Assembly (NCBI GenBank): GCA_030142905.1
Contig: JASJOG010000327.1
Coordinates: 176,501-240,500, forward strand
Direction of reading: 5' to 3'
Length of the DNA: 64,000 nt
From: Heliopora coerulea
Lineage: Eukaryota > Cnidaria > Anthozoa > Scleralcyonacea > Helioporidae
Position numbers and translations under genes: made by a program. Positions 1-11,689 of this stretch are shown piece by piece; the first letter of the stretch is position 1; each line of letters begins with the position of its first letter. Under the pieces are notes generated by a model. That model was not told the DNA's origin. It did not search any database and saw only the letters and a program-made list of their open reading frames with translations.

Positions 1-104
1 ATATCGAAGCGAGTCTCCATTTGGAAATTCTGGAGGTAACCATGTAATGTTCACAGTAGTAGAATCTATTTCCGTTGCACTTAGATTCCTTGGTAGACCT
101 GGCT
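1..104 (-). CDS. Fibronectin type III half-exon of left-hand RTK-type gene (partial, runs off the window)
   Basis: Read on the minus strand, a TTTTCCTAACAG acceptor precedes an open frame containing PRNLSATEID and VNITWLPPEFPNGD. The order Pro...Leu...(S/T)xxVxIxWxPPxxPNG is the first half of an FN3 domain (strands A to C, with the core Trp). FN3 domains are extracellular modules of adhesion molecules and RTKs. The exon has no donor here because it reaches position 1, so the gene continues to the left. It follows another FN3 exon (4598-4795) and two Ig-like exons on the same strand, consistent with a receptor ectodomain. The FN3 call is fairly sure; membership in an RTK gene is inferred from the paralogous loci to the right. 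Confidence 0.65.
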
Positions 105-231
105 CTGTTAGGAAAATTAAAACGTTTGAATTAACAAAACAAATGAATGAAGGACTGCTAAAAAAATATACCCCCTAATATTAACGGACAAACAAATTAG
201 GTATAATAGAATGTATAAGTACATTGGCACG

Positions 232-395
232 TAATAAGTATGTATAAGTATATAAGTATATGAGTTTATAAGCATGGAAACATATAAGTATATAAGTATA
301 TAAATATATAAGTAAGTACATAAGCATATAACCATATAAGCATATAAGAATATATGCATATGAGCATATAAGCATATAAACACATAAGCACTTAA
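232..395. repeat. Degenerate AT-rich minisatellite (CATATAAG-type decamer)
   Basis: About 16 imperfect copies of a roughly 10-bp unit (ATATAAGCAT / ATATAAGTAT). The Ile/Tyr/Leu-rich frames readable here are artefacts of the repeat, not genes. Confidence 0.85.
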
Positions 396-423
396 TTACA
401 ACACATTTAGTATACACCTCTCG

Positions 424-815
424 AGAAAATAGTGTTTTTTTCCGCCATCTGATTGGTTCTCTTATCTCGGAATATCCTGTACGATTCACCTCCCAGGAAA
501 ACAAGATGGTGTTCCGTTTTGTTTAAGTAACCGAAGAACTTTTTTTTAAATAAATAAAGTTGTCTTGTCATACAATACCCAAAAAAGCAATTAAATTTTC
601 CGATAAAGTATTCAAGATATATATTTCTTTTATTTTTTTAGCGATAAATGTACTCAGGATGTGTTCAAAATGTTTTGTTTACAAATAATGATTAGGGGAT
701 CAGGCGACTGAGTTCGGTAAAATTCTTTTAAAAATTTTTTAAAAAAATATCTGAAAACAGTTATGGAAGGTATATGATATAGGTATATGTATAATTATAC
801 TACTATTCGCCTCCT
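424..815 (+). repeat. Dispersed repeat, family shared with 63399-63775 (left copy)
   Basis: This block aligns by eye over about 350 bp with 63399-63775 in the same orientation. Shared landmarks in order are AATAGTGTTTTT, TCTGATTGGTTCT, GAATATC, a T-run followed by AATAAA, AGCGATAAATG, TGTTCAAAAT and TTTTGTTTAC. It has no coding capacity and an unknown class. The right copy begins GTGAATAGTG and has CACTATTCACC about 60 bp later, so the first part may be a foldback. Confidence 0.75.
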
Positions 816-3300
816 CTTCTGTAAATAATTGTTCTCTAACCCCCTATCCGTCTGTCTTAAAGTAATATTAGAAATGGAGTGATGCGTCAGCAGTTTTGAA
901 CAAATGCGCCATCTCTCCAGAAGTTGAATGTTCACCTGGAGGATATGACTTCAGATTGCCCAAGCGTCCGTTGTTCAATATCTCCCTGCAACTGCATTAG
1001 AACTCTCATGAAAAAGTATTTATTGTAGAGCCAGTGAACTCGATTTCTATATCTGGAATGCCAACTGGTTAATGAAATGTGAAACCAAGATGGCCCCCCA
1101 CAGAGGGCAATCTTGTACGTTGTAGACGAGTTTTAGTCTCCGACGCGACATTTTATACTTTCCTGAAAAATTTCCTTTTGAAATTGATCAAAATGTTCTT
1201 TCAAAAGACAGAAATGAGTCTAAATATTTCAAATATATTTCGACAAAATCAAACCGAGTTAAAGGTTATATATTTTCACGAAAATATATTACCAAATTAT
1301 CAAGAAACCTGATAAAACGGCCTCGAAAAGTCACTTTTACCGTCCTCTTTTTACCGTTCGTTCACCATCTTCAGACAATGTAACACATTTCTTTAGGCCA
1401 ATCGGCAATAATGAATCCTTTTAAATACTCGATTATGTAAAATTGGTCCAGTAATATTTCGTCTGAAAACTTTATCCATGGTTAGGAATGTTTCGAAGCC
1501 AAGCCAAACAAAAACTAAAGATTAAAGTCCTGCAAAGGACTGGAACTGACGTACAAAATTTCTCTCCATGGGCAGCCATCTTGGCTTCAGTTTTTGTACG
1601 GCTAAATAGCCCTAATTCATTACATCTGCTACCAAAGTTAAAATTTGGCTTTTTGTGAGAGCGAGAAAGATTGAAAAGGCGAAGACATGGCGGCCATGTT
1701 AGTGTCATATGCAATAACAGTTAACGAAATTCTTTTTGCTAAAGTTCCACCTAGATTGCCTCCTCTGCTAATTTCATGTGTAAATCAATTATTACCTCTA
1801 CTTATGCAGGGCATCCAAGATTATGTTCCTGATTAAACTAAATATCTAAACTTATTTTCTGCAGTCAATACTGTCTTTCAAACGGTTAATTGCCCTACCA
1901 AAACTGACCTCTGGTTTGGCCGCGTCACTTTCTGAAAATATCCTTGGATACCACTGACAAAGTTCTGGTGTCTAATGAATAGCTAATTGTGACTCAAAGT
2001 ACTTACTGTCTTTCAGCGTGGTTTGTCCAATTGTAAATGGAAAAGTAGGGGGACATTTGGAATTTGATATATACAGGTGGAATGTGTACCAGGTATATGG
2101 AACTAAAGTGATATAAAAAAAGAAAGGCATTTACACAATGTTTCTCAATCATGCTTAAAAACCTTCGTCTCAAAAGCCATATTGTTTGCTTTCTTTCGAA
2201 AATGGCGTCGTGGCAATTAAGGGTTTGATGGTATCGTATCATCCCAAACAGTTTTCAGAAAAAAAAATTAAAATGTAATTGTTTTATAAATGTGCTAAAA
2301 GTGGTATTTCTATAATTTGAATTTACGGGAGAACAGGAACGAATACTATGCTCAGCTCACCCAATAAATTACCAAGTAAACTTTTGCCATTAATATTGAC
2401 TAGCTCTTTTTGGCAGTATATTTTAAACATTCGTGTTTTCTTTCTAAACCCTCGTAACTCAATGATTAGACAAACTTACCACCGATTAGAGTGTCAAAGA
2501 ATATTAGACATTTACGCATGATCACATAAAATTGAGTTTATATTAAGTATAAGTAAATATTCGGGTGTTAGAATCATACAATGTATGATTAAAAGACAAA
2601 AAGACACAACTGGAACCATTTGGGCCTCTGCCTGGGAATCAAACTTTTCAGCCCGCGAATCTATAGTCAGTGCCGGATTAAGCTTGTGGGTGGCCGTGGG
2701 ACACTCTTAGTATAGTATAGCAGGGCCTCTTTGATGGACATCTCAACATCATAATATATTTATTCTACAACAAATGTTTTAAGGATGCTTTGATTGTTAA
2801 TGGAAATTTAAAGCGATCACTAAAACCATACGTGTAAATTGAGATTATTGATAGATTATATCGGAAAAGATCGACGTACCAATGTTTTAATTCTGATAAA
2901 AACAGCATAATTGGTTGATTGTGAGATATAATCTTTTTAATTTTTATAAGGTGTTAAATTTAGCATAACAGTCATGCATGGGAAATATTCTAGCTACATC
3001 TACCACAACTCTCGCAAACCGGTGAAGAGTAAGTGGGCAGCTCAAAATAAATTTCAACCTATATAAAAAAGTACAAACTCTGCAAAAGAAATGCAATAGA
3101 CTGATAGCATATAGACAGCCAGGTCATAGTATAGTACATTAATATGACGTTGCAGTATCTATAACCTCGATTTGGATCGATTTCTTCCTTTTTTTAGCTG
3201 CAGAAAATTCAGTAAGAATTTTATACACGTTTGTTGATCGCCAGAACATCAATGTCCGTTGAAAGAATTGTTAAATTAACCAATCTTTAAGTGGATAATT
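816..3300. other. No gene recognised; old repeat remnants
   Basis: No exon with convincing domain content was seen. A segment near 1683-1800 (ACATGG...GTGTCATATGCAATAACAG, then AACGAAATTCTTT and AAAGTTC) matches 34170-34260 imperfectly, marking an old dispersed repeat. Near 2655 the motif CAGTGCCGGATTAAGC resembles a hAT-type terminus, but I found no partner. Confidence 0.5.
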
Positions 3301-3339
3301 TTTGCAGATGTGAAAGATTCGGGATATGATCGATGATCG

Positions 3340-3560
3340 ATGAACGATCTTGAAGCTCTAACCACAGGAAAACGATTTCTGAGACCAAGACGGGTATCAA
3401 ACGGCAACACATACTTCGAACTTGAACGTACGTTTGCCCTACGAATCTTGGTAGCGCAATGGCTAGAGCGTCTCACCGGTTATCTGAAGGCTACGGGTTC
3501 GATCCTCGTCTAGAGCTACGGAATCGTTTTTCTGAGATTAAGGCTTTGACGAACGATTAT
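3340..3560. repeat. Head-to-head pair of tRNA-derived repeats, diverged
   Basis: The right half (about 3449-3520, + strand) reads as a tRNA-like unit: GGTAGCGCAATGGCTAGAGC (A box, D arm) and GGGTTCGATCC (B box), followed by a tail TCTGAGATTAAGGC...GACGAACG. The left half (3340-3400) carries the same tail and part of the B box on the minus strand, TGAACGATCTTGAAGCTC...TTTCTGAGACCAAGACGGG. Two copies therefore face outward from a short centre. The same family forms the palindrome at 56651-57295. Confidence 0.65.
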
Positions 3561-4597
3561 CGATAATCTAACCAATCTTTGTTGGCTATGGAAAATATGA
3601 ACAAATGGACAATGGTTTCGTTAATGACGTCATTTCCAGCTGTCAAAAGGGTCTCCTGGTTTTCACCAATTTTCGATTAAACTTTTGTCAAATTGTCATG
3701 GTAGCTTAATGCTGAACACATATCGGTGGGATGAGCTACTTGAGTGAGAACTTCCTGTGTTCTTCTCGACGTCTAAACTACAGAGTTTATACGACCTTCC
3801 TTTTCTGTTGTTTGTTATCGTTTCTGCACTCCACCAGGGTACTTGCGTGGCCGGTGCTTGTACCTGTTGAGCAGCTCATGTTTGTAAACAACTAGATTTC
3901 ACTCAACCATTTTTATGGTTCTTTCAAACCATAAAGCCTGATTAAATACATGTTTTTGCAGTACATTGGTATTAGCGGCTGTTGATCACAAAATGCCGCT
4001 TCAGAATATTTTAATATTTATATCATTATTATTAAAATTATTGTAACTGTTATTTATTTATGTTGTCGTCCTTGTTCTTGTTGTTCGTGTTGCTATTATG
4101 TTATGATTATTGTTTTGTGAAAACCGTCCATGGGGTGGCCCCTATATGTGGAGTGCCCTGAAGCACGTACCCCAAGTGTCCCATTGTTAAACCGGTACTG
4201 TCTATAGTACAGTGTTCTGTCAATTGAGCTACGAAGGCCGTTGCTAACAGACAAGTAGAAAACAGCATACTCGTTTACAGATGAGAACTGAAAAAAAAAG
4301 ACCCAAGAATATAACAAAACGGTTGTGAGATAAGCTTTTCCAACAGTTTAAGACAAAAAAAATTCCTTTTTGGCTAAACATAACGAGTTTGTCTCTCAAC
4401 GCAATTTTCTCATATTTTTACTTTAAAAAGCGGGCTTCCATTCGTTCCCTTTCTGTACGACAGCATCATAAAGGTAAACATTTTCTCATGCTAGTCTATA
4501 AACTAATTTGTTTACGTTTGGGGTAATAATCTTCCATATTATGTGCTATTGAAAAAGATATCCCAGATTAAATAGATAATGTTGTAATTTTACTTAC
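3561..4597. other. No gene recognised
   Basis: Presumed intron between the two FN3 exons of the left-hand gene. The second half of the upstream FN3 domain would be expected here or to the left; I could not identify it by eye. Confidence 0.4.
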
Positions 4598-4795
4598 CAA
4601 GCATTTTGGCAATGTGTTTTTGAGTAGTAATATTAAGTTTAATTTGAGATTCAATATTTGACCCCTTTTTCCGCCATGTCAATCGGTATCCTGTATCGTC
4701 GGGTTGTGGTGTGTACGTCCAAGAAATTTCTATAGATCGTTGGTCCAGTTTGAATTGAAATTTTGGTATATCACCGGGAACAGGACTGCATCGAT
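4598..4795 (-). CDS. Fibronectin type III exon of left-hand RTK-type gene
   Basis: The minus-strand exon is bounded by acceptor GTTATATAG and donor TTG|GTAAGT, 198 bp (66 codons). It contains CSPVPGDIPKFQ, SIEISWTYTPQPDDTGYRLT and WRKKGS, i.e. the A-B-C-C' strands of an FN3 domain with the core Trp and the Gly-Tyr turn, and then a hydrophilic stretch ending near KMLG. It lies between the Ig-like exon at 5914-6267 and the FN3 exon at 1-104. This fits an Ig/FN3 ectodomain. The domain assignment is good; exon borders come only from GT/AG consensus and frame. Confidence 0.65.
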
Positions 4796-5913
4796 CTATA
4801 TAACAGCAAGAGCAACAAATTTGTGATCAAAGTCTTCGTAATCTTTTATGTCTAAAGAAAACATATTTCTGGAAGATAAGGTAAGTTGCAATAGTTACAA
4901 TGCAATGGAAGTTGCAATGGATACAGTTAAACTAACTTGTGCATAAAACACATTTCCAGTTAAATTATGCATTACAGCATTGTTATTAAATCTTGTTTTT
5001 CAGCTACATAAGGCACTTTTTTTACTGGTTTATTATGGTCACATGACCATATGTTACAGAAAGACCCGTGTTGCCATTGGAATTTCTTCGGTTAGTTAAA
5101 AAAAGGACCTTTTAAAAATAGGGCATATTTAGAAAGTATATGGACACCCCTTGCTCTTTTCTTGTTATTTTTTTTCCTTGATTTGACTAAACTAGAAAAT
5201 AGTTCGATTGTATCCTTTGTTGCTGGAGGTTAAAAAAATTATTAAAATAAGAGAAACGAACGAAAAACAAATAGAAAAAATAGGAAAACAACAAGGCGAA
5301 TATGCATGGTTTAGTTCTAATAGCAAAAGATACGACGTTGCTCTCTCCCGATACATGGCAGCCGAAATTTTTCTCTTCCATTCAGACGCACTATTTCTTT
5401 TTGTTTTAAAGCTTAAAGTATCTTTGAAAATTTAGTGCTTGCCCATTAAATGTTCATAAAAAGGGAAGATATTCCTAAACATGTCGAGAAAATACAATCT
5501 TATCAGCTGTGGTAAAGATAGAACACAGAGATTATGGGGATATGAAGTGGGCAAAAGATGTAACATTCCAGGTGTCAAAATGAGGCCAGCCATTCTCAAT
5601 TTTTTTCCTTATTCAGTCTTTCATGATATGAAATGAATTATACAACCATGTTTTGAAAATTTTTACGACGTTCCTATTTCAAAAGTTCAAAGCGAATATC
5701 ACTGCATGAAAAAATGTAATTGCTCTACTTTGAAATGGATCAAATATACAGCAAATATAAAGTCTGTCGCAAGTATGATATTTATAGCAGTTTTAATGCG
5801 TTGGAGGTTGTACTCCCTCTTTAAGAAGAATATACGGATATCACAACATCTAGATTGCTGTAAATATCATGTTTGCTACATCTTTGTGGCGTGTTGAACT
5901 GAGTTAAACTTAC

Positions 5914-6267
5914 CTGAAGGGAAAGGATTTAAATTACTTGAGGGCGCCAATATCACTGTGCTTATTTCAGATTCTACAGTCGGGCAACATTTATTTAAAG
6001 CTACACATTGATATTGATAGGGATATTTGTCACTTGGTGGTAGATCTCTTAAACGCGCTCGCCAGATGGTGTTTCCGGTGGTGGAGAAATAAGAAATGTC
6101 TGTGCTATTTATCCTGAATGACGTGCTTTGCTTATTACGTCTTATCCAGTAAACACTCGTAGTGTTGTCTCCGCTTCCAGTGCATTCCAATGAGAAGGGA
6201 CCTGGTCTCTCTAGAGTTTTACTATTGGGACTTGTGAGGATAGTTAAAGAAGAACTCGAATTATTAT
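5914..6267 (-). CDS. Ig-like domain exon of left-hand RTK-type gene
   Basis: The minus-strand exon is bounded by TTTCTTTCAAG and TTCAG|GTAAGT, 354 bp, phase 1 at both ends, the usual layout of Ig-domain exons. Inside are FSLECTGSGDNTTSVYWIRR (first Cys of the fold and the core Trp) and YPYQYQCVALNKCC (the Tyr-x-Cys of strand F), so one Ig-like domain is complete. Several N-x-T/S sites suggest an extracellular location. It is a clear paralogue of the exon at 11328-11689 (GDN-TNVYW against GDN-TSVYW; QCIASDKCC against QCVALNKCC). Confidence 0.75.
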
Positions 6268-6692
6268 CTTGAAAGAAAACAACAGAACAATGGTTCAATT
6301 CAATTAAAACGTTTAGCTTCGAAAATAACACGCAAATAATAAATAAGCATTGGTGACAAGTTAGTTTATCTCAGAAGGAAATTAATCCCAAAATTAATTT
6401 TTGTCTAATGTCAATTTACGATTTGACGCCAGTGTCGAATAAGCACAGCTTTCGATAAAGAGTACAACATGATGTAAAGTAATTGAATAAGCAACACTGT
6501 CGAGTAGTGCCACACCTTCACACGCAAGTTGCTTGGCTTATTAGGGAAAAGATAAATCAATGAGAATACAATAAAAAACTTTCAGGGATAGCTGGATAGT
6601 TTTCAGAACTTTCACCTCCGGAGGGAGGTACTTCGATCGGAAATATTCATGATAACCTGACTTTCATGTTCCTGAGTTGCAGAGGGTTCCTT

Positions 6693-6805
6693 TGACTCAT
6701 TCACGGCGAGAGCTCTCCCACTGGCGAGGAAAATCATCCAGTTTTAGGTACAGCAAAACAATGGAAGTGTTATCTCTTCGGGAAAGAGTTAATTTTCATC
6801 ATAAC
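6693..6805 (+). repeat. Dispersed GACGAGTAAAAT-family repeat
   Basis: Matches the family best seen at 20328-20430: GGCGAGAGCTCTCCC, a diverged GGCGAGGAAAATC core, then CAAAACAAT and a closing GGGAAAGAGTTAA that mirrors the opening of better copies. Other copies lie near 10911, 11128, 22873, 36757, 59565 and 63805, on both strands. I recall this family from coral sequence but cannot search. Confidence 0.65.
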
Positions 6806-6859
6806 AATGCAGTGCTGCCCAACACACTTTAGCGCAACAAAGAACTGTGCGGCGTGGTG

Positions 6860-8420
6860 CGGTGAATTACAGTTCAGGACAGCACAATAGAACACAATGA
6901 AAGTATAATGAAGTTCGGTGTACAATGAAATCATAGAACGTCGTAACAAAAGTATTTAGAGCAATAGCAAAATCAGTGGGAATCCTGTTGAAAACGCATA
7001 AGATAAGAAAAGAAGCTTTATTTTACCAGGGTAGCCCATTCAGCAACTCGGCTGGTATTCAGAGGGGATCTGCATATAAAATTACACATACACAATTATC
7101 AATTATACGAAATTAGACAATATAGCTAGTAATCATTAAAATGTTAAAAAATGTTTATAGATCTGTGTTTTAAAAGTACTTAAAGATTTAAATTGTTTAA
7201 TAGAAGCTGGGAGATTAATAAAATTTTGTGGCTCCAGAGTTAACAAAGGATTTCTTAAATAATTCCAAATTGGGTTTAACAAGGTAAATATCGTTGGCTT
7301 GCCTAGTATTTAATCGATGATCAGATTTTTTAAGAGTAAAATAATGATTAAAATAATCAGGCACTAATCCATTTAAGCATTTAAAAACTAATATACACTT
7401 ATGGATGATTCTAGTTATTTCAAAGTTAATCCTTTTCAGTTCTAATGGGGCTTTCTTGGATGACGTGCTTAAATGTATTATTCTCGGTCCTTTGTTTTGC
7501 AGTCTCAGTAATTTCGCACTGCATCTAGCATTAAGAGATCCCCATGTTGTGTCGGCATAATCCAGCAACGGCTTGACCAAGTAGCTAAAGATACATTTAG
7601 ATGCTTCTATCGTAAGACATGATCTGATTCGCGATAGAAGCCCCAACCGTTTATTTGATTTGACACAAATACTTTCTGTGTGATCTTTCCATGTCCGACT
7701 TTAGTTCAATGTAACACCGAGGTATTTAAATGTAGACACATGTTGCAGTGGTTGATCACACAATTTGATTTATTGCCTTGTACCAAATAGCATACATTTC
7801 GTTTATGAGCAGCTCATAATCAGCTTATTTTCTGTCATCCATTTTTTAACGTTATTAAGATCCTGTTGTAATAAATTAGCTAAATACGTCGCTGAGGCTC
7901 CACCAAAATAAATTACAGTATCATCCGCATACATCATAATTGAACTGTGGGTGAAGTAATTTGGCAAATTGTTGATAAATAACACAAACAATAAAGGGCC
8001 CAGAATTGACCTCTGGGGAACACCATAATCTATAGGACGATATTCAGATAATCATTATCGTACAAGGTCTGTTGTATTCTTGTAGTCAGATATTCACGAA
8101 ACCATACCAAACTATCTCCACGAACTCCTTAATGATCAAGTTTGTGAAGCAAGCATTCATGGTCTACAAGATCGAAAGCCTTCTTTAGGTCAATAAAAAT
8201 AGCTCCTGTCAGCATACCATTATTCGTGTTCCCTATCTCTTAGTAATCGGACAGAACGTCAGAGCAGCTGGGAAAAACCCAACATTTTGGGACAATGCAA
8301 TTTTATCAAGATGATTTAAAGAGAACAGTCTGACTTCTTACTAAAGACTTTTATTTTTGTATTTATAAAAGTGAACTCTAGTTAATAAAGATTAATAACG
8401 TGAAATCCTGAAGGTTGAAG
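6860..8420. repeat. Dispersed repeat split by a LINE insertion; partner of 44985-45265
   Basis: 6925-6957 (ATCATAGAACGTCGTAACAAAAG) matches 44993-45015. 8225-8410 (ATCGGA...AACCCAACATTT..., TTTATAAAAGTGAACTC, GATTAA..TAACGTGAAA) matches 45110-45265. The two halves are contiguous in the right-hand copy. In this copy they are separated by the reverse-transcriptase remnant at 7015-8222, so the LINE jumped into an older repeat. Confidence 0.6.
7015..8222 (-). mobile_element. 5'-truncated non-LTR retrotransposon (CR1/L2-like reverse transcriptase C-half)
   Basis: Minus-strand reading gives RT motif A (AIFIDLKKAFDLVDHE) at about 8200-8150, motif B (GVPQRSILGPLLF) at about 8020, the catalytic MYADDTVIYF at about 7945-7915, and the C-terminal thumb region from 7646 to 7215, which includes LLDYADTTWG and KRINFEITRI. 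Stops and frame changes separate the pieces. The 3' end is AATAAAGCTTCTTTTCTTATCTTATG near 7030-7003, similar to the 3' end of the element at 18240-19150. The endonuclease half is missing, as expected from incomplete reverse transcription. Confidence 0.85.
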
Positions 8421-9270
8421 CCAAACGGTAGAAAAGGGATTCATTTATAAGTCCATTCCCTATTTGGAACCAACATTTGTTTTATGAGTAACCTAAACAA
8501 TTATGTCTTTTAAGCCCTCATAGCCACCCAACTCCAACGTCAAACTGCTCAGATAAATAATCCAGAAGTAAATATATGTCCCCAAAAATTAATCTTCCAT
8601 ACATACAGAATCTATTTTCTTGGAAATTTCTTTGTAATCCCATGCAGCAGTACACCAAACTAATCTTATAATTATTATAACGTATTGACACGAAGTGATT
8701 GCACTTCTAGCACACTACTTCAAAACATTTGAAACGCTTTGTACCATAAATCACCGACGTGAACTCAAATTCAGTTCCTTAATCATAACATACGTTTTTT
8801 ATCCCCAAACATCGGTAAAGCTCACCTCTATGTTTTATTAATTACCATCTTACAACATTGTAATCTTAAAGCTTGCAAGCTCGTCTTCGAAATTCCTAGT
8901 TATTATAAAACTTATCTTGGGAGGCCACTCAAGAACGTATCTTGACCAATTGAAAATATTTTGACCAGTTTGGAAAGAGTTCAAAAGACCACCAAAAGAC
9001 CGTTTTCTTTTCAAAAAAACAAAATTCATCCTTGTCGGAGTACCCGGGGAAAACTAACGACACGATCGCGTGGGAAAATTCCAGAATTATTACCACCAAT
9101 CCGAGGTACGATCAAAGACGCTGTCTAGAGGCATGGCATATCAATAGTGCCCTCGCCCCATTGAATCGCGATGATGGTGGCCTATAACCAGATGCCTATT
9201 TGCATCTTGTCAATAGATAACGTTATCAGTGGTTTTGTGAGGGAATAAATAGGGACCTCTTCCTCACAGC
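8421..9270. other. No gene recognised
   Basis: No coding or RNA feature seen. Near 9038-9056 GGAGTACCCGGGGAAAACT resembles a motif found at 12345-12368 and near 38950, probably a shared dispersed repeat. Confidence 0.4.
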
Positions 9271-9278
9271 GATCGCTC

Positions 9279-9313
9279 CTGAAGAAGACACTTGACCGGA
9301 GTGTCGAAACGTT
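9279..9313 (+). other. Hammerhead-core-like hairpin (isolated copy)
   Basis: CTGAAGA, one extra A, stem GACACT, loop TGACCGG, stem AGTGTC, then GAAACGTT. The stem is a perfect 6 bp. The order CTGANGA-N-stem-loop-stem-GAAAC is the same as in the Penelope-like terminal repeats at 13196-13223 and 15299-15326. Probably the remnant end of a PLE; no coding part remains next to it. Confidence 0.55.
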
Positions 9314-9788
9314 GGGTAATAAACACTAGCTTTTTAAGTTGCGTTCATAAACTTTTAAGCCAGAGTAGCTTTATATTTTGTCTGCTCAAGAACACTTGTC
9401 GTATAATCAGAAGCATGTCATTTCGTAAAAAGATTCACTAACATTTCCAGAAAGACGTGGTAACGAAGAGTGAAAATGTAGCGTTAGTGCTACTTTGTCA
9501 TATATCGCATTATCTCTTGAAATATTGCATTCTTATTTACTCCTTTCGTCCTCTGCGATTGATAATCCATATCGATACAAGTAAATCTCCTTTTAAATAA
9601 ATAAGTAAATAACCCTAAAGATAGCTGAACTCTTTGTTCAAGCTCTTTAGTTCACAAATACTATACATATCTGTGTGCATAATTATTCTTCTTTCCAATA
9701 GTGACAATTGGTTAACCAGACGCGAACCGTAACCAGAATATGAAAACCAATGCGCAGCAAAATAAGCGCAATAAAACCATGAGCACAA

Positions 9789-10171
9789 GCTTCGAGTTTT
9801 GAAATTTTTTAGTGCTTACGTTTCGTTTCATCTCGTAACACCATCAGAGCTAGTGTGACAATCAAATTTATGTTATGGTCAAGGTAGAGGCATGTGGAAT
9901 TATAAAGGTGAAACTAGGAGGCATCGCCAAAATATTAACATTAAGAAAGAGAGATGGAACTTGTATTAGAGTCGAGTTCCACCTCTCTGTTTTTATTTCA
10001 ATTTATTCCGCGATGCCTTCTAGTGTCACCTTTGTAATTCGATATGCCTCTACCGTGAGTACACTATAAACTTGATTCTCCTCAAATATTTTCTCATACT
10101 AGTTCTGGTGATGTTACCAAGTTCCACGAAACGTAAGCATTAAAAAATTCTAAAAACTCAAAGTTTGTACC
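9789..10171. repeat. Near-complete palindrome (~190 bp arms) with hairpin motif
   Basis: The left arm (TTTTGAAATTTTTTAGTGCT, ACGTTTCGTTTCATCTCGTA, then GAGGCATGTGGAATTATAAA and GGTGAAACTAGGAGGCATCG) is mirrored by the right arm (CGATGCCTTCTAGTGTCACC, TTTGTAATTCGATATGCCTC, ACGAAACGTAAGCATTAAAA). The centre is GAGAGATGGAACT...AGTTCCACCTCTC. The frame readable across the centre is not a gene. On the minus strand the left arm contains CTGATGGTGTTACGAGATG then GAAACG, and the right arm has CTGGTGATGTTACC...GAAACGTAAGC on the plus strand, resembling the PLE terminal hairpins. Confidence 0.8.
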
Positions 10172-10910
10172 CACGGCTTTATTCCATTTGTTTTGCTGGA
10201 CATTGACTTTTATATTCAGATTTCCTTCTTCTCACTGTTGTGTTTATTTGGCTGCATGGTTCGTAGGAGTTAGAGGTTCATGTGATCTTTTCATTCAACC
10301 AAAAAATACAAGACGGCTATCGCCTGGGAAGGAAATTCCTTATTTTGATGTTTCTACTTTATAATCCACGATTCCTTTGATGATGAAGAAAGAGCAATAG
10401 TATAATTTTTCTCACAAATCATCTCTCGTTGAAAGCAGCCGTTTGGTCACTTTCCTAACAGGATCATTCTTGTAAAGGGGTTTGGGAGGTAACCCAGGTC
10501 AACGGGGCAGGATCTCAAAAAAGTGCACTTTCACTTTACCTACCTAACAAGCAAAAAGGAATTTTTAATAAAGCTGAAGAAACCGTTTAAGTGTCGTCAC
10601 TAAATTAACATACATTCAGTGAGCGCTTGTCGATAATTCAATTACAGTTCTTAAAGATGCCAATTTACCTGCATATTTCTTTTCAAAATGTGTTCCTATT
10701 CTAGGATTTGCTATATATCTTTGGTAAAAACAAAACCAGATTTTCAATGTCTATGCTTTTTTTAACCGAAATAAATCACTTTAAAAGAAAGCATAACATA
10801 TCACCATGGTACCATCTCTTCTTCATTTGTAGGGCAGTCGGCTGCCCCCGCATGCCCCCGTAAGCAAAGGCCGGCGGATGCAGCTGCCCTGACAGCCAAC
10901 GAGACTCTGG

Positions 10911-11205
10911 CACCCCTGGTCTTGTATCATTTTATTCTGGCTAACCTCGGACGATTTTACTCGTCAAAGTAATACTTCCTGCAAGGAAAGGGTTAAACAA
11001 TCTGTTTTTACCTTTGATGCCAGTGTAGCACGTTTTCGTGTGCTAATTTAAAAGGGAACCATGGAATACTGTCGAGCGAAAAAAGTCATTTGGATTTAAA
11101 TCAACCTAGTGAAAAATAGTTAATCTTTCCCGGGAGGAGCTTCCCCATGACAGGTAAAATCGTCAGGAGTTAGCCAGAGTAGGATAATAGAATAATGATT
11201 CTGCC
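10911..11205. repeat. Two GACGAGTAAAAT-family repeat copies in opposite orientation
   Basis: 10911-10998 is a minus-strand copy (ATTTTATTCTGGCTAAC, CGATTTTACTCGTCAAAG, then GGAAAGGGTTAA). 11128-11205 is a plus-strand copy (TCTTTCCCGGGAGGAGCT, GTAAAATCGTCAGGAGTTAG, CCAGAGTAGG). No coding content. Confidence 0.65.
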
Positions 11206-11327
11206 TGGAAATTATTGAGCCTTAGTTTTAAATAAGAATGAAATGCAAAAGTCTTGAACTATTACCCTTTAATCGGCTAGCAAACTACTTTCTTATCGTC
11301 TTTTAATGAAGGGTTTGTAAAATTTAC

Positions 11328-11689
11328 CTCTAGAATTAGTGAGGGACGGTTCGGTCGTAGGTGATGTTTGACGTGTTGTAGGAGTTGAAGAAAAACGTGT
11401 CACTGTACTTGAAGAAGATCTGACGATGTTGCAACATTTGTCTGAAGCTATACACTGGTATGTGTAAGGAAAACCTGTTTCCGGAGGATCATCTTGTAGA
11501 GTAGCACGCCAAGACCCGGTGTCTGGATCGTCATAATTCACGTTACTGCTGTTTAATTCCAAGGACTGGCCAGCGGAATTATTTCTCATCCAATAAACAT
11601 TAGTTGAATTATCCCCTGTGCCATAACAATTTAAACTGAGTCGAAGAAATGTCACATGAACTATTGATTGCCTAGGATGTTTTGTTATC
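11328..11689 (-). CDS. Ig-like domain exon of left-hand RTK-type gene (5' end of exon uncertain)
   Basis: Minus-strand reading contains LNCYGTGDNSTNVYWMRNN and YTYQCIASDKCC, giving the Cys, Trp and Tyr-x-Cys of an Ig fold, then a Ser/Thr-rich linker and donor AGAG|GTAAAT. It is a paralogue of 5914-6267. The obvious acceptor (CTGTCAG at 11690-11692) would give a starting phase that does not match the phase-1 symmetry of its paralogue; an acceptor after CAATCAATAG (exon end near 11673) restores phase 1. Either a small indel or the alternative acceptor explains this. It is the most 5' exon seen for this gene; a signal-peptide exon was not found. Confidence 0.65.

Noticed and set aside
5187..5435. 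Overlapping short frames on both strands
   Set aside because: No domain, no exon borders, AT-rich background; typical chance frames in an intron.
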